IMG/VR virus record: IMGVR_UViG_3300025009_000896
Coordinates: 1-64,000 of that record
Source of the DNA: a virus
Strand: one strand, 5' to 3'
DNA length: 64,000 bases
Part shown: in pieces, positions 33,047 to 41,974 of the stretch
Layout of the letters: every line of letters starts with the position of its first letter
Position numbering within the stretch: the stretch's first letter is position 1
Translations under genes and position numbers: made by a program
The notes under the pieces: generated by a model
The model's input: only the letters and a program-made list of their open reading frames with translations
What the model was told of the DNA's origin: nothing
Databases searched by the model: none

Positions 33047-33165
33047 AACGTAAATATTAAAGCCCCCATAAAAGAGAACCATCGGGTGCTCAACAGACAA
33101 GATATGCCGTCTCCGATGGTAAACTCCTCTATGAGGGCTAATGATATTTCAGTTAATTTCAGCAT
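33043..33165 (-). CDS. 40-residue ORF upstream of DUF4373 gene
   Basis: ATG at 33165, stop TGA overlapping the DUF4373 start (ATGA). It sits within a large inverted repeat, so it could be a leader peptide. Coding status uncertain; the C-terminus is hydrophobic (WFSFMGALIFTL). Confidence 0.35.
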   Translation of the reverse strand: MLKLTEISLALIEEFTIGDGISCLLSTRWFSFMGALIFTL

Positions 33166-33186
33166 ATCTCTTTGTTGAGCACTTCA
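33089..33186 (-). repeat. Inverted repeat around the leader of the DUF4373 gene
   Basis: GTGCTCAACA...GATATGC (about 33089-33109) and its near-complement (about 33166-33186) could form a ~20-bp stem with a 56-base loop in the minus-strand leader. A -7-like TATCTTTG lies just upstream near 33190. Confidence 0.5.
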
Positions 33187-33267
33187 AAGATAGTAATAAT
33201 TATTTATATACGTTTTGTCAGGTTTAACCTGACTGTAAATCCCTAGAGCATACCTATGAAAATGTTA

Positions 33268-33350
33268 TCTTTGTCTTCGAGGGCCACCGGCCAACCTACC
33301 TGAAGAATGGAATAGACTTGTTGACGTAGTGTTGGGGTGGCCCTTATTTT
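33268..33350 (+). ncRNA. Short RNA or terminator hairpin
   Basis: TATCTTTG at about 33268 (no clear -33 box), then a ~65-base segment closed by GGGCCACC / GGTGGCCC and followed by TTATTTT on the plus strand. It could be a small RNA antisense to the end of the phosphoesterase gene, or a terminator. Confidence 0.35.
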
Positions 33351-34128
33351 AACTTCTAAACAGCTTATTGCCATTAATTCTGAGGTTGATAACCTCGAAC
33401 TCTCCTGCATCATTAACCTCTACTCGGGCACATCCGTGATTCCAGTTATTTATGCGGGCATACTCGGGATGTTCCTCTCCTAAGTGACCTACCGACCATG
33501 TACTTATCAATTTTCCGTCAAGGGCGGTTTCATTGTGTTGTGAGGTACGATGAAGGTGACCACAGATAGCAGTCTTCTTTGTTTTAAGAAAAAGGGAGCG
33601 TGCGGGATTGACTGACACCCCCGCAAGGTGAACCTCGTGGCCGTGAAGAACGGGGAGGTGGCCTATATAGATAATACGTTGATCTTTTATGACTTCAATC
33701 TTACGTTCTCCACACTTTAATAGCGTTTCAAGCTCAAACTCTTCTATGCCCAAAAGCACTGGGGCATTGCGTATTAAGAGGCGCTCCAATCTCTCCTCGT
33801 GGTTGCCCAATTTGTAGAATGTTGGGGCTATTAGGCTACATATACTAAGGAACTGGCCGAAAGCGTCTATCTCCTCCTTCGTGTTCCTCTTACGGGGATC
33901 AGGGTTGAACTTACTTAATTGATAACAGTCCATACCGTCGCCGTTGATTAAAATGGCATCAATATTTTTCGCAATGCCATAGTTAAGCGTTTCCGTTATT
34001 GACCTTATGTTATGGTACGGAAAGTGGAGGTCTGATATTATGAGCCAATTCTTGTACTGTTTGGGTACGTTGTAATGCTCAAATGACTCCTCGAAACTTT
34101 CGGGGAGATTAAATGGGTTGTCTAACAT
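33349..34128 (-). CDS. Calcineurin-like metallophosphoesterase
   Basis: About 259 residues from ATG 34128 (frame open to 34176). All five metal motifs are visible: ISDLHFPYH (DxH), INGDGMD (GD), LGNHEERLERL (GNHE), HGHEVH and CGHLHRTSQH (GHxH). A two-metal phosphodiesterase or phosphatase; in phages such enzymes act on nucleic acids or nucleotides. Overlaps the upstream HTH-like gene. Confidence 0.75.
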   Translation of the reverse strand: MLDNPFNLPESFEESFEHYNVPKQYKNWLIISDLHFPYHNIRSITETLNYGIAKNIDAILINGDGMDCYQLSKFNPDPRKRNTKEEIDAFGQFLSICSLIAPTFYKLGNHEERLERLLIRNAPVLLGIEEFELETLLKCGERKIEVIKDQRIIYIGHLPVLHGHEVHLAGVSVNPARSLFLKTKKTAICGHLHRTSQHNETALDGKLISTWSVGHLGEEHPEYARINNWNHGCARVEVNDAGEFEVINLRINGNKLFRS

Positions 34129-34336
34129 ACTTCTTATTTTTAAGTGATTGTAATCTTTTTGATCCCTGTACGCCACGATAGTATCTAACCCTCATGCGAG
34201 CACATTCAATATCGTGGAATAATTCGGGGTGTTCTTTTGCTAAAACTCGTGCTATTGTTCTATTACCGGCATCGGGAAACCTATCGAGGGTATCCCATAT
34301 TACCTGTTGCAACATTTTTTTATATCCGGCGTTCAT
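34109..34336 (-). CDS. Small HTH-like protein next to phosphoesterase
   Basis: 75 residues. VIWDTLDRFPDAGNRTIARVLAKEHPELFHDIECARMRVRYYRG is a likely helix-turn-helix and often precedes metallophosphoesterase genes in phages. It may target the enzyme to DNA. Confidence 0.5.
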   Translation of the reverse strand: MNAGYKKMLQQVIWDTLDRFPDAGNRTIARVLAKEHPELFHDIECARMRVRYYRGVQGSKRLQSLKNKKYVRQPI

Positions 34337-34587
34337 TATTTTCTCTTGCCGCCATGTGTCCTATCATCAATCTCGGCATCAACTGCCTTCCATGACAATT
34401 CCAGAGAACTTAATCTCTTATCTCTGAAATCTTTTTCTTCTCTTCGTCTCTTTTCATAGCCTTCTTCGTGGGCTTTATGATACAGGTCTCTTAGTATCTT
34501 TTCTATTGCCTCTTCTGATATTGGCACCTTGGCAAGTTTGTGGGCTATTGTAGGGCACAAACCGATCTGCGATATAAACTTTTTCAT
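34336..34587 (-). CDS. Hypothetical charged helical protein
   Basis: 83 residues, coiled-coil-like and highly charged. Contains an antisense dispersed-motif copy (34397-34415) encoding LSSLEL. First gene of minus block B; TATCTTTG lies just upstream on the minus strand near 34615. Confidence 0.45.
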   Translation of the reverse strand: MKKFISQIGLCPTIAHKLAKVPISEEAIEKILRDLYHKAHEEGYEKRRREEKDFRDKRLSSLELSWKAVDAEIDDRTHGGKRK

Positions 34588-34667
34588 ATGGGTTTGATTG
34601 ATTTGATTGCAAAGATAAACAAAGCCAACGAATTAAACAAGTAAAAGATAAAAAAAGTGAAATTTAT

Positions 34668-34698
34668 TTTGAAATCTCGAAATAAAGAATTACCTTTG
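34668..34698 (+). promoter_or_regulatory. Bacteroidota-type promoter
   Basis: TTTG at 34668-34671, 19-nt spacer, TACCTTTG at 34691-34698. It opens the long plus block and shows that the GTG at 34657 is not the start of the first gene. Confidence 0.75.
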
Positions 34699-34716
34699 TG
34701 TGGTAAAATTGAAAGC

Positions 34717-35001
34717 ATGATTACATGGGATAACATAAAAGTAGGAAACATATATAGGGTGAAACAAGATGTGTTTGCTACTACTCCGTGGGTTCATCTA
34801 TTAAAAATAAGGATAACGGGAGTAGATTCAGACAAGAAACTTGTAACGTTTGAGCGATACACAACTGGCTCCATAGACCCCGGACTACAACATGTCTATT
34901 GTGATGATGTTGTTGGTATCAATAAACTCTTTACGGAAGACATGCGAACACACATTAAATATATAAACAAGCGGAGAACAACACAATTTAAGATAAGATG
35001 A
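34717..35001 (+). CDS. Hypothetical protein
   Basis: 94 residues from ATG 34717 (MITWDNIKVGNIYRVKQDVF), chosen because the promoter covers the upstream frame. Beta-rich, possibly a small barrel. Overlaps the next gene by 4 bases. Confidence 0.5.
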   Translation: MITWDNIKVGNIYRVKQDVFATTPWVHLLKIRITGVDSDKKLVTFERYTTGSIDPGLQHVYCDDVVGINKLFTEDMRTHIKYINKRRTTQFKIR

Positions 35002-35285
35002 GCGAAGAAAAGAAAGATGCCAAGTTTTTTGTTTATAAGTTTTGGCCTAAGTTAATAGAGCGACTGACGGTAGCAAAGGTAGCAATGGAGAACGGGATGG
35101 ACATAAGTGATAAAGACCTATCACTAATAAAAGCACAACACAAACTATACTATAATGGAGAAGTAGAGTTTGATGACAGTTTAAGTTCTGTGGATTCTGC
35201 CATTTCGACCACTCAGGGCGAATTATTCAACAATGTTGTCATGTCCGAGTGCGACGGCACAGGAGTTGTTAAGAACGATGCATAA
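34998..35285 (+). CDS. Hypothetical protein
   Basis: 95 residues, acidic, helical. The DSLSSVDSA segment is encoded by a dispersed-motif copy (35179-35197). Unknown. Confidence 0.45.
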   Translation: MSEEKKDAKFFVYKFWPKLIERLTVAKVAMENGMDISDKDLSLIKAQHKLYYNGEVEFDDSLSSVDSAISTTQGELFNNVVMSECDGTGVVKNDA

Positions 35286-35304
35286 CCAAATAACTTAAAA
35301 AACA

Positions 35305-35562
35305 ATGGCAAGAAAATTTTATTTCTCCGATTCGTTTTTCGATGATTTCATAGACATCTTTACTCTTAGCCCCGATTTAAAGGTTTATAACTCCAATGAG
35401 TATGAACTAAGGATCAAAGAGGGTGTAGTAGCTCGAAGAATCGCAGAAAAGGAGGAGTACATTAAGCGATTAGAGTTGCAAAGAGACATAGAGGCAAAAG
35501 GCTATGACAATCGTATTGCTGCCGTAAAAGACGAGATAGCACAACTAAAAAAGAAACTTTGA
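35305..35562 (+). CDS. Hypothetical protein with C-terminal coiled-coil
   Basis: 85 residues ending in a coiled-coil (KEEYIKRLELQRDIEAKGYDNRIAAVKDEIAQLKKKL). The start is preceded by a dispersed-motif variant (35283-35300). Followed by a terminator. Confidence 0.5.
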   Translation: MARKFYFSDSFFDDFIDIFTLSPDLKVYNSNEYELRIKEGVVARRIAEKEEYIKRLELQRDIEAKGYDNRIAAVKDEIAQLKKKL

Positions 35563-35586
35563 GTTGACATTTTACCGACCGACAGG

Positions 35587-35616
35587 AGAAGGGGAGAATA
35601 GTCTCCCCTTTTTGTT
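35587..35616 (+). terminator. Intrinsic terminator
   Basis: GGGGAGA-ATA-GTCTCCCC followed by TTTTTG, between the gene at 35305 and the promoter at 35626. Confidence 0.8.
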
Positions 35617-35625
35617 TAACTTAAA

Positions 35626-35657
35626 TTTGGAATTGTCAAAACTAAATGCTACCTTTG
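35626..35657 (+). promoter_or_regulatory. Bacteroidota-type promoter of the sugar cassette
   Basis: TTTG at 35626-35629, 20-nt spacer, TACCTTTG at 35650-35657, 6 bases before the ATG at 35664. With the terminator just upstream it makes the cassette from 35664 to 42627 a separate operon. Confidence 0.8.
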
Positions 35658-35663
35658 CTAACC

Positions 35664-35975
35664 ATGGAACATAAAGTAACAGCCAAAACCGAAAAGTGTC
35701 CTGAATGTGGGGTGTCTTGGGACGCCGGTAGCATCGTAGAGACGTTCAGACAACAAAGGGATAACGGAGAGAAGTGGTTAGGGGGGTGGTCTGACGAGAG
35801 AATTGAGGAGTATGTTAAGATGGCATACGCCCCTCCGTACAGATGGAGTAGGCTAATAGGCATAGAAGACCCTAAAATCTACGATGGCATAAGTTGGTGG
35901 AAGTGCCCTGAGTGTAAAACCATGTGGGATAGGTGGACGGGGAAGGTATGTAAACCCAAGAAGCGCAAGAAATGA
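35664..35975 (+). CDS. Two-zinc-ribbon hypothetical protein
   Basis: 103 residues with CPECGVSW (about 12-19) and CPECKTMWDRW (about 83-93). First gene of the sugar cassette, overlapping the first glycosyltransferase by 4 bases. Role unknown. Confidence 0.55.
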   Translation: MEHKVTAKTEKCPECGVSWDAGSIVETFRQQRDNGEKWLGGWSDERIEEYVKMAYAPPYRWSRLIGIEDPKIYDGISWWKCPECKTMWDRWTGKVCKPKKRKK

Positions 35976-36748
35976 TAAGTATAGTAATGGCTGCCCACAA
36001 TAGACGACAGCAGTTAATAAACACCTTAAATTCTATTGCTTATTACTACTCCGATCCTATTGAGGTTATCGTAATGGACAGCACTGATGATCCCAATGAG
36101 ACTATTGACGACCTTGCGTATGGATACCTATTTCCAGTGAACATAATCAAAAAGAACGTAGAGTGGGTCAACCCATGCGTAGCCTACAACATAGGCTTTG
36201 ATAAGGCTAAGGGAGACATAATAATAATCCAAAATGCTGAGAGTCTTCATGTAGGTAATATTCTTAAGTATGCAAAAGACAATGTTAGTGATGGGTTATA
36301 CATAACCTTCGGAGCATACTCACTTGACCGCTCACTTGGAGAGGTAGACTTTGTAAAACAGAAGGATAGTTTACGTTCTATGGTTTTGGGGGCTAAGGAT
36401 ACCTACCTTAACGTTCACTCAGGGTGGTACAACCACTCTAAATACAGACCCGTTAAATACCACTTTTGCGCAGCCATCACAAGGCACGACCTTGAAAGGA
36501 TCAATGGGTTTGACGAGAGATACGGAATGGGCGTTGCCCACGACGACTGCGAGATACTTGTAAGACTTGAAAATGCGGGGATAAAAACCACCATAGTTGA
36601 CGACCCCTTTGTCATACATCAGTGGCACAAGAGAACCAATGCTAAAAGGAGAGACCCACTGTGGCAAAAGAACTTTCAGCTATATAACGAATGTACTATG
36701 AAAGAGGGGCTGACCAAGGCTCCTGAAAACGTTTACTATGTCAGGTGA
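35972..36748 (+). CDS. Family 2-like glycosyltransferase
   Basis: 258 residues, GT-A type: MISIVMAAHNRRQQLINTLNSI, IEVIVMDSTDD, GDIIIIQNAE (DXD position) and GFDERYGMGVAHDDCEILVRLENAGIK, the galactosyltransferase-like acceptor region. Transfers an activated sugar to an unknown acceptor. Contains a dispersed-motif copy (36368-36386; SLRSMV). Confidence 0.75.
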   Translation: MISIVMAAHNRRQQLINTLNSIAYYYSDPIEVIVMDSTDDPNETIDDLAYGYLFPVNIIKKNVEWVNPCVAYNIGFDKAKGDIIIIQNAESLHVGNILKYAKDNVSDGLYITFGAYSLDRSLGEVDFVKQKDSLRSMVLGAKDTYLNVHSGWYNHSKYRPVKYHFCAAITRHDLERINGFDERYGMGVAHDDCEILVRLENAGIKTTIVDDPFVIHQWHKRTNAKRRDPLWQKNFQLYNECTMKEGLTKAPENVYYVR

Positions 36749-37427
36749 AAATATAAATATGTTATTGTGGGTTACGAGTAAGTGTAACCTGAAATGTCGG
36801 TTTTGTGTTGTTAAGTACATACAGAAGCTACTCCCCGATTACGAGATGGGTATGGATGAGGTTAGAAACTTTATTCAGTCGTCTCTGAATCGCAACATAC
36901 ACTATCTGTGTATAACCTTTGCGGGCGGTGAGCCTGCAATGTGGCCATATCTGAAAAACGCAACCATGCTGATACTACAGAGCGGGATAACCGACAGAAT
37001 AGAGTTAGTGAGCAACGGCACAATACCTGAAAGGATATTAGCGATAAAGTCGGTGTTGTCTGCCTATGCGATAAGCACTACTCAATGCCCCCCTGAAAAC
37101 ATTGATAAGTTTGTGGGCACCAAGGTTGTCCTTAACAGTATGCCACATAAGCCACTACCATTAAGTCCCGTAGAAGATACACTCCCTGCGGATTGTTGCT
37201 CTAAGGTAGACCTGTTAGGTACTGAATCCAACCAACTTAACTACATAAACGGCAAGGTATATTATTGCTGTAATGCCCTATTGCAAAGTGAGCGTGTTGG
37301 TCTTACTGAAGACTTGGTATGTGATTTTAATGATGACTTTATTACTAAGTTTGCAGACAAAGCCTATGATAAAACTATATGTAAATACTGTTTATGTAAC
37401 TCGAAAGTATGGGAGAAACTAACATAA
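36738..37427 (+). CDS. Radical SAM protein with C-terminal Cys cluster
   Basis: 229 residues. SKCNLKCRFCVVKY (about 14-27) carries the CxxxCxxC motif for the 4Fe-4S cluster that cleaves S-adenosylmethionine, and TFAGGEPAMW (about 58-67) is the SAM-binding GGE motif. CC, YYCC and ICKYCLC in the last 80 residues could hold a SPASM/twitch-type auxiliary cluster. It may modify a sugar or peptide made by the neighbouring enzymes. Overlaps both neighbours by 11-19 bases. Confidence 0.8.
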   Translation: MSGENINMLLWVTSKCNLKCRFCVVKYIQKLLPDYEMGMDEVRNFIQSSLNRNIHYLCITFAGGEPAMWPYLKNATMLILQSGITDRIELVSNGTIPERILAIKSVLSAYAISTTQCPPENIDKFVGTKVVLNSMPHKPLPLSPVEDTLPADCCSKVDLLGTESNQLNYINGKVYYCCNALLQSERVGLTEDLVCDFNDDFITKFADKAYDKTICKYCLCNSKVWEKLT

Positions 37428-38572
37428 AAGAAGCCTTTACACACATCTATGATACGAATGTGTGGGGATCAGACGAAAGCGCATCAGGAACAGGATCAGA
37501 AATGGGAAGCACAAGAGACATAAGAGAAAATCTGCCAATACTATTTGAAAAGTATAACATCAAAAGTCTATTAGACATTGGCTGTGGAGACTTTAATTGG
37601 ATGAGAACTATCGTAGGTGGCCTTGATAGCTACTTGGGGATAGATATTGTCTGCGGAATAGTACAGAGAGATAGGTCTCTATACGAGAGCGATAAGGTTA
37701 AGTTTATGTGCAAAAACCTTAACGACATCAGCGAAGAAGTGTATCAGGACTTTGATGCGGTAATTATAAGGGATGTTTTTGTTCACCTTCCCCTTGCCGA
37801 CGTTGCGGCTATGATTGACAAGCTAAGGTTAGGAAACATTCAGTATTTATTTTCGTCTACGTTCCTTGGTTGGGGCACGAATGTAGACATCAGCGCAGGA
37901 CGATGGAGGCCGATTAACTTACTTAAAGAACCATTTAACCTACCACATCCGATAGAGACTATCAACGGATACTCGGAGCCATACTCGATTACCGAAGGCG
38001 TTACGTTGACAGATAAGGCACTGCTTATGTGGAGGATGCCAAGGGTCTCAACCAACAAACATAATGTATTCTCCAACTATCATGCTCATAGGCAGATAAG
38101 AATGATAAGACCGATCTCTGCGACTGACGTGGGCACTGGTGATGGTTATTGGGGTAAGGCTTTGAGCCTTTTGTGTCCTGAGTGTGCCGTTACGGGGGTA
38201 GAACTATCATCTAAGTGGTACGACCACTCTGCCCCTTTGGGTGTTTACTCTACAATGATAAACGATACGATGGTCAATGCCATAAATCAGGTTAGCGGAG
38301 ACCTTATTATCTTCGGAGACGTGTTAGAACACGTACCGAAAGAAGATGCTATGGCTACCCTGTCTTTAGCTACGTCTCGATTTAGGTATGTGATTATTAA
38401 CACTCCGGTAGGGTTTGTGGCACAAGAGCACGAAGATACGGAGGAGATACACAGATGTGGGCTGACCCGTGAGGATATGAATGAGTTTGACGTTATGGAG
38501 TATCAGGAGTCTGATGGTAAAATTGAATATAAGGTGTTTAACTGCTTAATACGTGGCACTTATGGGGGTTAG
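37409..38572 (+). CDS. Two-domain SAM-dependent methyltransferase
   Basis: 387 residues with two class I methyltransferase domains. Domain 1: WGSDESASGTGSEMGSTRDIRENL and LLDIGCGDFNWM (about 12-66), a pattern typical of methyltransferases in glycan loci. Domain 2: TDVGTGDGYWGKALSLLCPECAVTGVEL (about 234-262) with LIIFGDVLEHVPKEDA. It probably O-methylates sugars. Two in-frame dispersed-motif copies are nearby, one (38049-38066) between the domains. Confidence 0.7.
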   Translation: MGETNIKEAFTHIYDTNVWGSDESASGTGSEMGSTRDIRENLPILFEKYNIKSLLDIGCGDFNWMRTIVGGLDSYLGIDIVCGIVQRDRSLYESDKVKFMCKNLNDISEEVYQDFDAVIIRDVFVHLPLADVAAMIDKLRLGNIQYLFSSTFLGWGTNVDISAGRWRPINLLKEPFNLPHPIETINGYSEPYSITEGVTLTDKALLMWRMPRVSTNKHNVFSNYHAHRQIRMIRPISATDVGTGDGYWGKALSLLCPECAVTGVELSSKWYDHSAPLGVYSTMINDTMVNAINQVSGDLIIFGDVLEHVPKEDAMATLSLATSRFRYVIINTPVGFVAQEHEDTEEIHRCGLTREDMNEFDVMEYQESDGKIEYKVFNCLIRGTYGG

Positions 38573-39317
38573 TCTAATCCTATCTTCATTCAGACGGGCG
38601 CACTTGCTTGAGCGTAGCCTGTTCTCCATTGTCAGACAGAACGTGACCGACCTTGAAGTGGTAGTGGTTAATGACGGCATTGAGGACAGCACGGAGTCCG
38701 TTGTCAATCAGTATAGAGACAAGTTAGACATTAAATACCTCTTTAGTGGACACAGAAACGCCGATGGCGATAAGTGGAGGGTGTCGGGGTTTGCTCTGAA
38801 CATAGGCGTAAAACACTGCAAGTACGATAAGATAATACTGTCCTGTGCTGAAATTTACCACCTTAATAATGCAATATCGTATTTGACTGAGGCGTTGGCC
38901 GATCCCAAGGCGTTAGCTACCACCAAGATAATTTACTTTGATGCCGATGGTAGCTTCTTCTCTAATATCAAAACCACAGAACATAAACAATTATTTAAGA
39001 TAGACAACGAGGCTAAGGACTGTAGACTTATGCCCTTCTTTATGGGTATGTGGAAGAATCAGTTTGTAGATATAGGTGGTTATGACGAAGACTTCACCGG
39101 ATACGCTGCTGACGACAACGATCTTATCTTAAGACTTCAGGCTAATGGCTGTCATTACATATTTACCGATGCCGAGGTAGTTCACCTGTATCACGGCAAG
39201 AGATGTGACAGTCAGATACATTGGGAAGACCCTGCATGGGCATACAACAGAAAGTTATTTTTAGAGAGAAAAGATATAATCATTAGAAACCAAAACAGAG
39301 AGTGGGGCAAGATATGA
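38562..39317 (+). CDS. Family 2 glycosyltransferase
   Basis: 251 residues from ATG 38562. GVSLILSSFRRAHLLERSLFSIVRQNVTDLEVVVVNDG gives the classic GT2 start; DADGSFF, and GGYDEDFTGYAADDNDLILRLQANG gives the acceptor-side motif. Overlaps the next gene by 4 bases. Contains dispersed-motif copy 38971-38989. Confidence 0.8.
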   Translation: MGVSLILSSFRRAHLLERSLFSIVRQNVTDLEVVVVNDGIEDSTESVVNQYRDKLDIKYLFSGHRNADGDKWRVSGFALNIGVKHCKYDKIILSCAEIYHLNNAISYLTEALADPKALATTKIIYFDADGSFFSNIKTTEHKQLFKIDNEAKDCRLMPFFMGMWKNQFVDIGGYDEDFTGYAADDNDLILRLQANGCHYIFTDAEVVHLYHGKRCDSQIHWEDPAWAYNRKLFLERKDIIIRNQNREWGKI

Positions 39318-40153
39318 AGAACATACCCAATATTTGCCATCTGATGTGGGACAAGTCCCCGATGGCGTACCTACAAGTATTAACTGTGATATCATTTCAT
39401 CGGCTAAACCCCGATTGGAGGATTATAATATGGATACCCAAACAGGATGTGTCCGACCTTGGGAGTAATACCTACGTTCCTGATTATACCGGCCCCGATT
39501 ACTTTGGTATGATTACGTCTATGGATTACGTGGAGATCATAGAGGTAGACTTAAACGACTACGGCATAAGGACTGATGTTCATTTTATTCTCTGCTCCGA
39601 CCAACTCCGACTGCGGATGTTATATTCAATGGGCGGTGTCTATACAGACTTTGACGTTATATGGATAAGACCTATGGAGTCATTAGCGGGCATGGACTGT
39701 ATTGGCAACCCCGAAGATTTTGAGGCATCTATCTGCTATCACGAAGATACACGGGGATGGAGTAACATAGCTATTCTCATAGCAGAAAAAGAAAGTTTGT
39801 ATATTCTCGAATTGATAGAGGCACAGAAAAAGATCAAGCCCCCGTATAGCCATCAGATATATGGTACAGACCTGATTGATAGCCTATACCCTACCTTTGA
39901 AAAGGTAGAGGCTAAGTATCCTCGCATCCTTGGAGTGAGGTATAAAACCTTCTATCCATACGACATAAACAACCTTCGTATGTTGTATAAAGAGGATAAA
40001 CTCGACATGATACTTAATGATAACGTACTATGTCTGCATTGGTTCAACGGTCATGCCCGAAGTAAGAAGTACATCAACGATGAGGACTATAACAGACCGT
40101 GCAGCATAACCTCGGTTCTTAACTATCTGAAACTTAACAAAGGACAGCTATGA
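39314..40153 (+). CDS. DXD-type sugar transferase (Gly_transf_sug/OCH1-like)
   Basis: 279 residues from ATG 39314. NICHLMWDKSPMAYLQVLTVISFHRLNPDWRIIIW and SDQLRLRMLYSMGGVYTDFDVIWIRP, with the DFD (DXD) metal site, are the hallmarks of this capsule-type glycosyltransferase family. It ends 4 bases into the epimerase gene, so the products are co-translated. Confidence 0.78.
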   Translation: MKNIPNICHLMWDKSPMAYLQVLTVISFHRLNPDWRIIIWIPKQDVSDLGSNTYVPDYTGPDYFGMITSMDYVEIIEVDLNDYGIRTDVHFILCSDQLRLRMLYSMGGVYTDFDVIWIRPMESLAGMDCIGNPEDFEASICYHEDTRGWSNIAILIAEKESLYILELIEAQKKIKPPYSHQIYGTDLIDSLYPTFEKVEAKYPRILGVRYKTFYPYDINNLRMLYKEDKLDMILNDNVLCLHWFNGHARSKKYINDEDYNRPCSITSVLNYLKLNKGQL

Positions 40154-41283
40154 AAGTAATTTCCATTTTAGGCACGAGACCAGAAATAATTAGAACGAGT
40201 CGTATCCTCCCCAAGTTGGATGCGCTTTGCGACCACACTATAATACATACGGCACAAAATTTTACTCATAATACCAAGGATTTGTTTTTTGAAGAACTTG
40301 GACTACGACAGCCTGATATTACGTTTTATACGAGCATGAATGATGGTAATACGCATACAGAGTTTGGATTGGGCCAACAGCTTGCGGATATGTTCCCTCA
40401 GGTTGAAAAGGCGTTTAAGGATATCAAGCCTGACAGGGTGTTTATCTTGGGGGACACCAATTCTGCCCTATGTGCTATTATGGCAGAGAGAATGGGCATT
40501 CCCGTGGGACATATGGAGTCGTCAAATAGAAGCTATAATAATAAAATTCCCGAAGAGGTTAATAGAAGACTACTCGATCACATTTGTTCTCGCAACTTAT
40601 TTTATACTCCGACCAATAGGCATACCCTACTTATGGAGGGACACGATCCCCGCAAAATATTTCAATGTGGGAACCCAACATTAGAGGTGCTGACCTACTA
40701 CAAAGACAAAATTAATCAGAGCAGAATATTGTGGGATTTGGGATTAATGCCACACGAATGGCCGGGGGTGGTAGACCCCCCAATACCTTATTTTCTTGTT
40801 GATATACACCGTTCAGAGAACGTAAGTAATATTGATAAATTAGATGGCATATTGGAGGGCATAAACCTTATTGCTGAACACTTTGGGTATCCGGTAATAT
40901 GTAGCGTTCACCCTAAGACAAGAGATAAATTAAAGACTTGCCGCACGGTTGTGCATGAGAAGGTTAAGCTATTAGATGCCTTTGGTTTTTTTGACTTTGT
41001 TAAGTTAGAGAAACATGCAAGGGTTGGACTTACAGACTCTGGACTATGTAGCGAAGAATATAACCTACTTAGAGTTCCCTGTGTGATAGTTCGTAATGAG
41101 ACCGAGCGTCCCGAGGTAGTAGAGGCGGGTGGTGCCATTATATCGGGGATAGATCCAAATAACATTATTAGGTGTACGGAAATAATGGATAGACTACAGC
41201 ATCGTACTTGGGAAACGCCGCAAGGATATGAGTATCTTGACGTATCGGACCGTGTAGTTAATTATATGTTAAGTGAATGGTAA
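40150..41283 (+). CDS. wecB: UDP-N-acetylglucosamine 2-epimerase (non-hydrolysing)
   Basis: 377 residues over the normal WecB length. Visible family motifs: ISILGTRPEIIR (1-14), ILGDTNSALCAIMAERMGIPVGHMES, IPEEVNRRLLDH with the catalytic acidic pair, VDIHRSENV, and DSGLCSEEYNLLRVPCVIVRNETERPE. It should interconvert UDP-GlcNAc and UDP-ManNAc, supplying ManNAc to the neighbouring transferases. The usual HxEAGxR is HMESSNR here. A phage copy is unusual. Confidence 0.85.
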   Translation: MKVISILGTRPEIIRTSRILPKLDALCDHTIIHTAQNFTHNTKDLFFEELGLRQPDITFYTSMNDGNTHTEFGLGQQLADMFPQVEKAFKDIKPDRVFILGDTNSALCAIMAERMGIPVGHMESSNRSYNNKIPEEVNRRLLDHICSRNLFYTPTNRHTLLMEGHDPRKIFQCGNPTLEVLTYYKDKINQSRILWDLGLMPHEWPGVVDPPIPYFLVDIHRSENVSNIDKLDGILEGINLIAEHFGYPVICSVHPKTRDKLKTCRTVVHEKVKLLDAFGFFDFVKLEKHARVGLTDSGLCSEEYNLLRVPCVIVRNETERPEVVEAGGAIISGIDPNNIIRCTEIMDRLQHRTWETPQGYEYLDVSDRVVNYMLSEW

Positions 41284-41284
41284 T

Positions 41285-41974
41285 ATGAGTGGAAAACGAA
41301 GAATATGGCTTTCTGCCGTAGCTGTTTTATCTGACTACGAAAAAACGCCGTCATTACGGATGTTGGCTAAAAAGTATGATGTCTCTGTTGTGACAATTAA
41401 GAAGTGTATCTTGGAGGCGGGGGGTGAATTAAACTTTAAGAAGGGCAGTAAGGATAACTACAGGCGAACACGAGGATGCTTTAGCCGTGGGCAGGTACCG
41501 TGGAATAAGGGCATGAATATGGGAGATAGCTTTAGTCAACGTCAGCGCGAGATAATGCTATCTAAGGTAAGGGATGGTACCTTTATACACCCCTTATCTT
41601 CTGAAGACGCACGAGCTAAGGGTAGCATGAGCAAACTTGGGGCAAATAATCCCATGTTTGGTATGGTGGGAGAGCTAAGCCCAGCGTGGTTCGGTGGACT
41701 AATGGGTATTCCATACCCTAAAGAGTTTAGTCGAGGGCTTAAAAAACAAATAAGGGAGCGGGATGGTTATGCGTGTGCAATATGTGGAGACTATGGCAAT
41801 GAGGTGCATCATGTTGATTACGACAAAAACAACAACACATACAACAATCTTATAACGCTTTGCAAGCACTGCCATCCTATAACAAACAGAAACAGGGAGG
41901 ATTGGACTAAGTATTTTGGGGAACATAAACATATTAGAGGGGATATGGCCTTATTAACAGGGGGAGGCCAATGA
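41285..41974 (+). CDS. HNH homing-type endonuclease with HTH and NUMOD3-like part
   Basis: 229 residues from ATG 41285. N-terminal HTH (TPSLRMLAKKYDVSVVTIKKCILEAGGEL), NUMOD3-like GQVPWNKGMN... middle, then C-terminal HNH: IRERDGYACAICGDYGNEVHHVDYDKNNNTYNNLITLCKHCH. It interrupts the sugar cassette between the epimerase and a transferase, as a free-standing homing endonuclease would. Confidence 0.8.
   Translation: MSGKRRIWLSAVAVLSDYEKTPSLRMLAKKYDVSVVTIKKCILEAGGELNFKKGSKDNYRRTRGCFSRGQVPWNKGMNMGDSFSQRQREIMLSKVRDGTFIHPLSSEDARAKGSMSKLGANNPMFGMVGELSPAWFGGLMGIPYPKEFSRGLKKQIRERDGYACAICGDYGNEVHHVDYDKNNNTYNNLITLCKHCHPITNRNREDWTKYFGEHKHIRGDMALLTGGGQ

Noticed and set aside
34657-34716. GTG start of the first gene of the last plus block
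   Set aside because: The upstream codons overlap the -33 and -7 boxes of the promoter; ATG 34717 is the likely start. The same reasoning moved the starts at 13425, 21396, 26444, 35664, 49582 and 61094.
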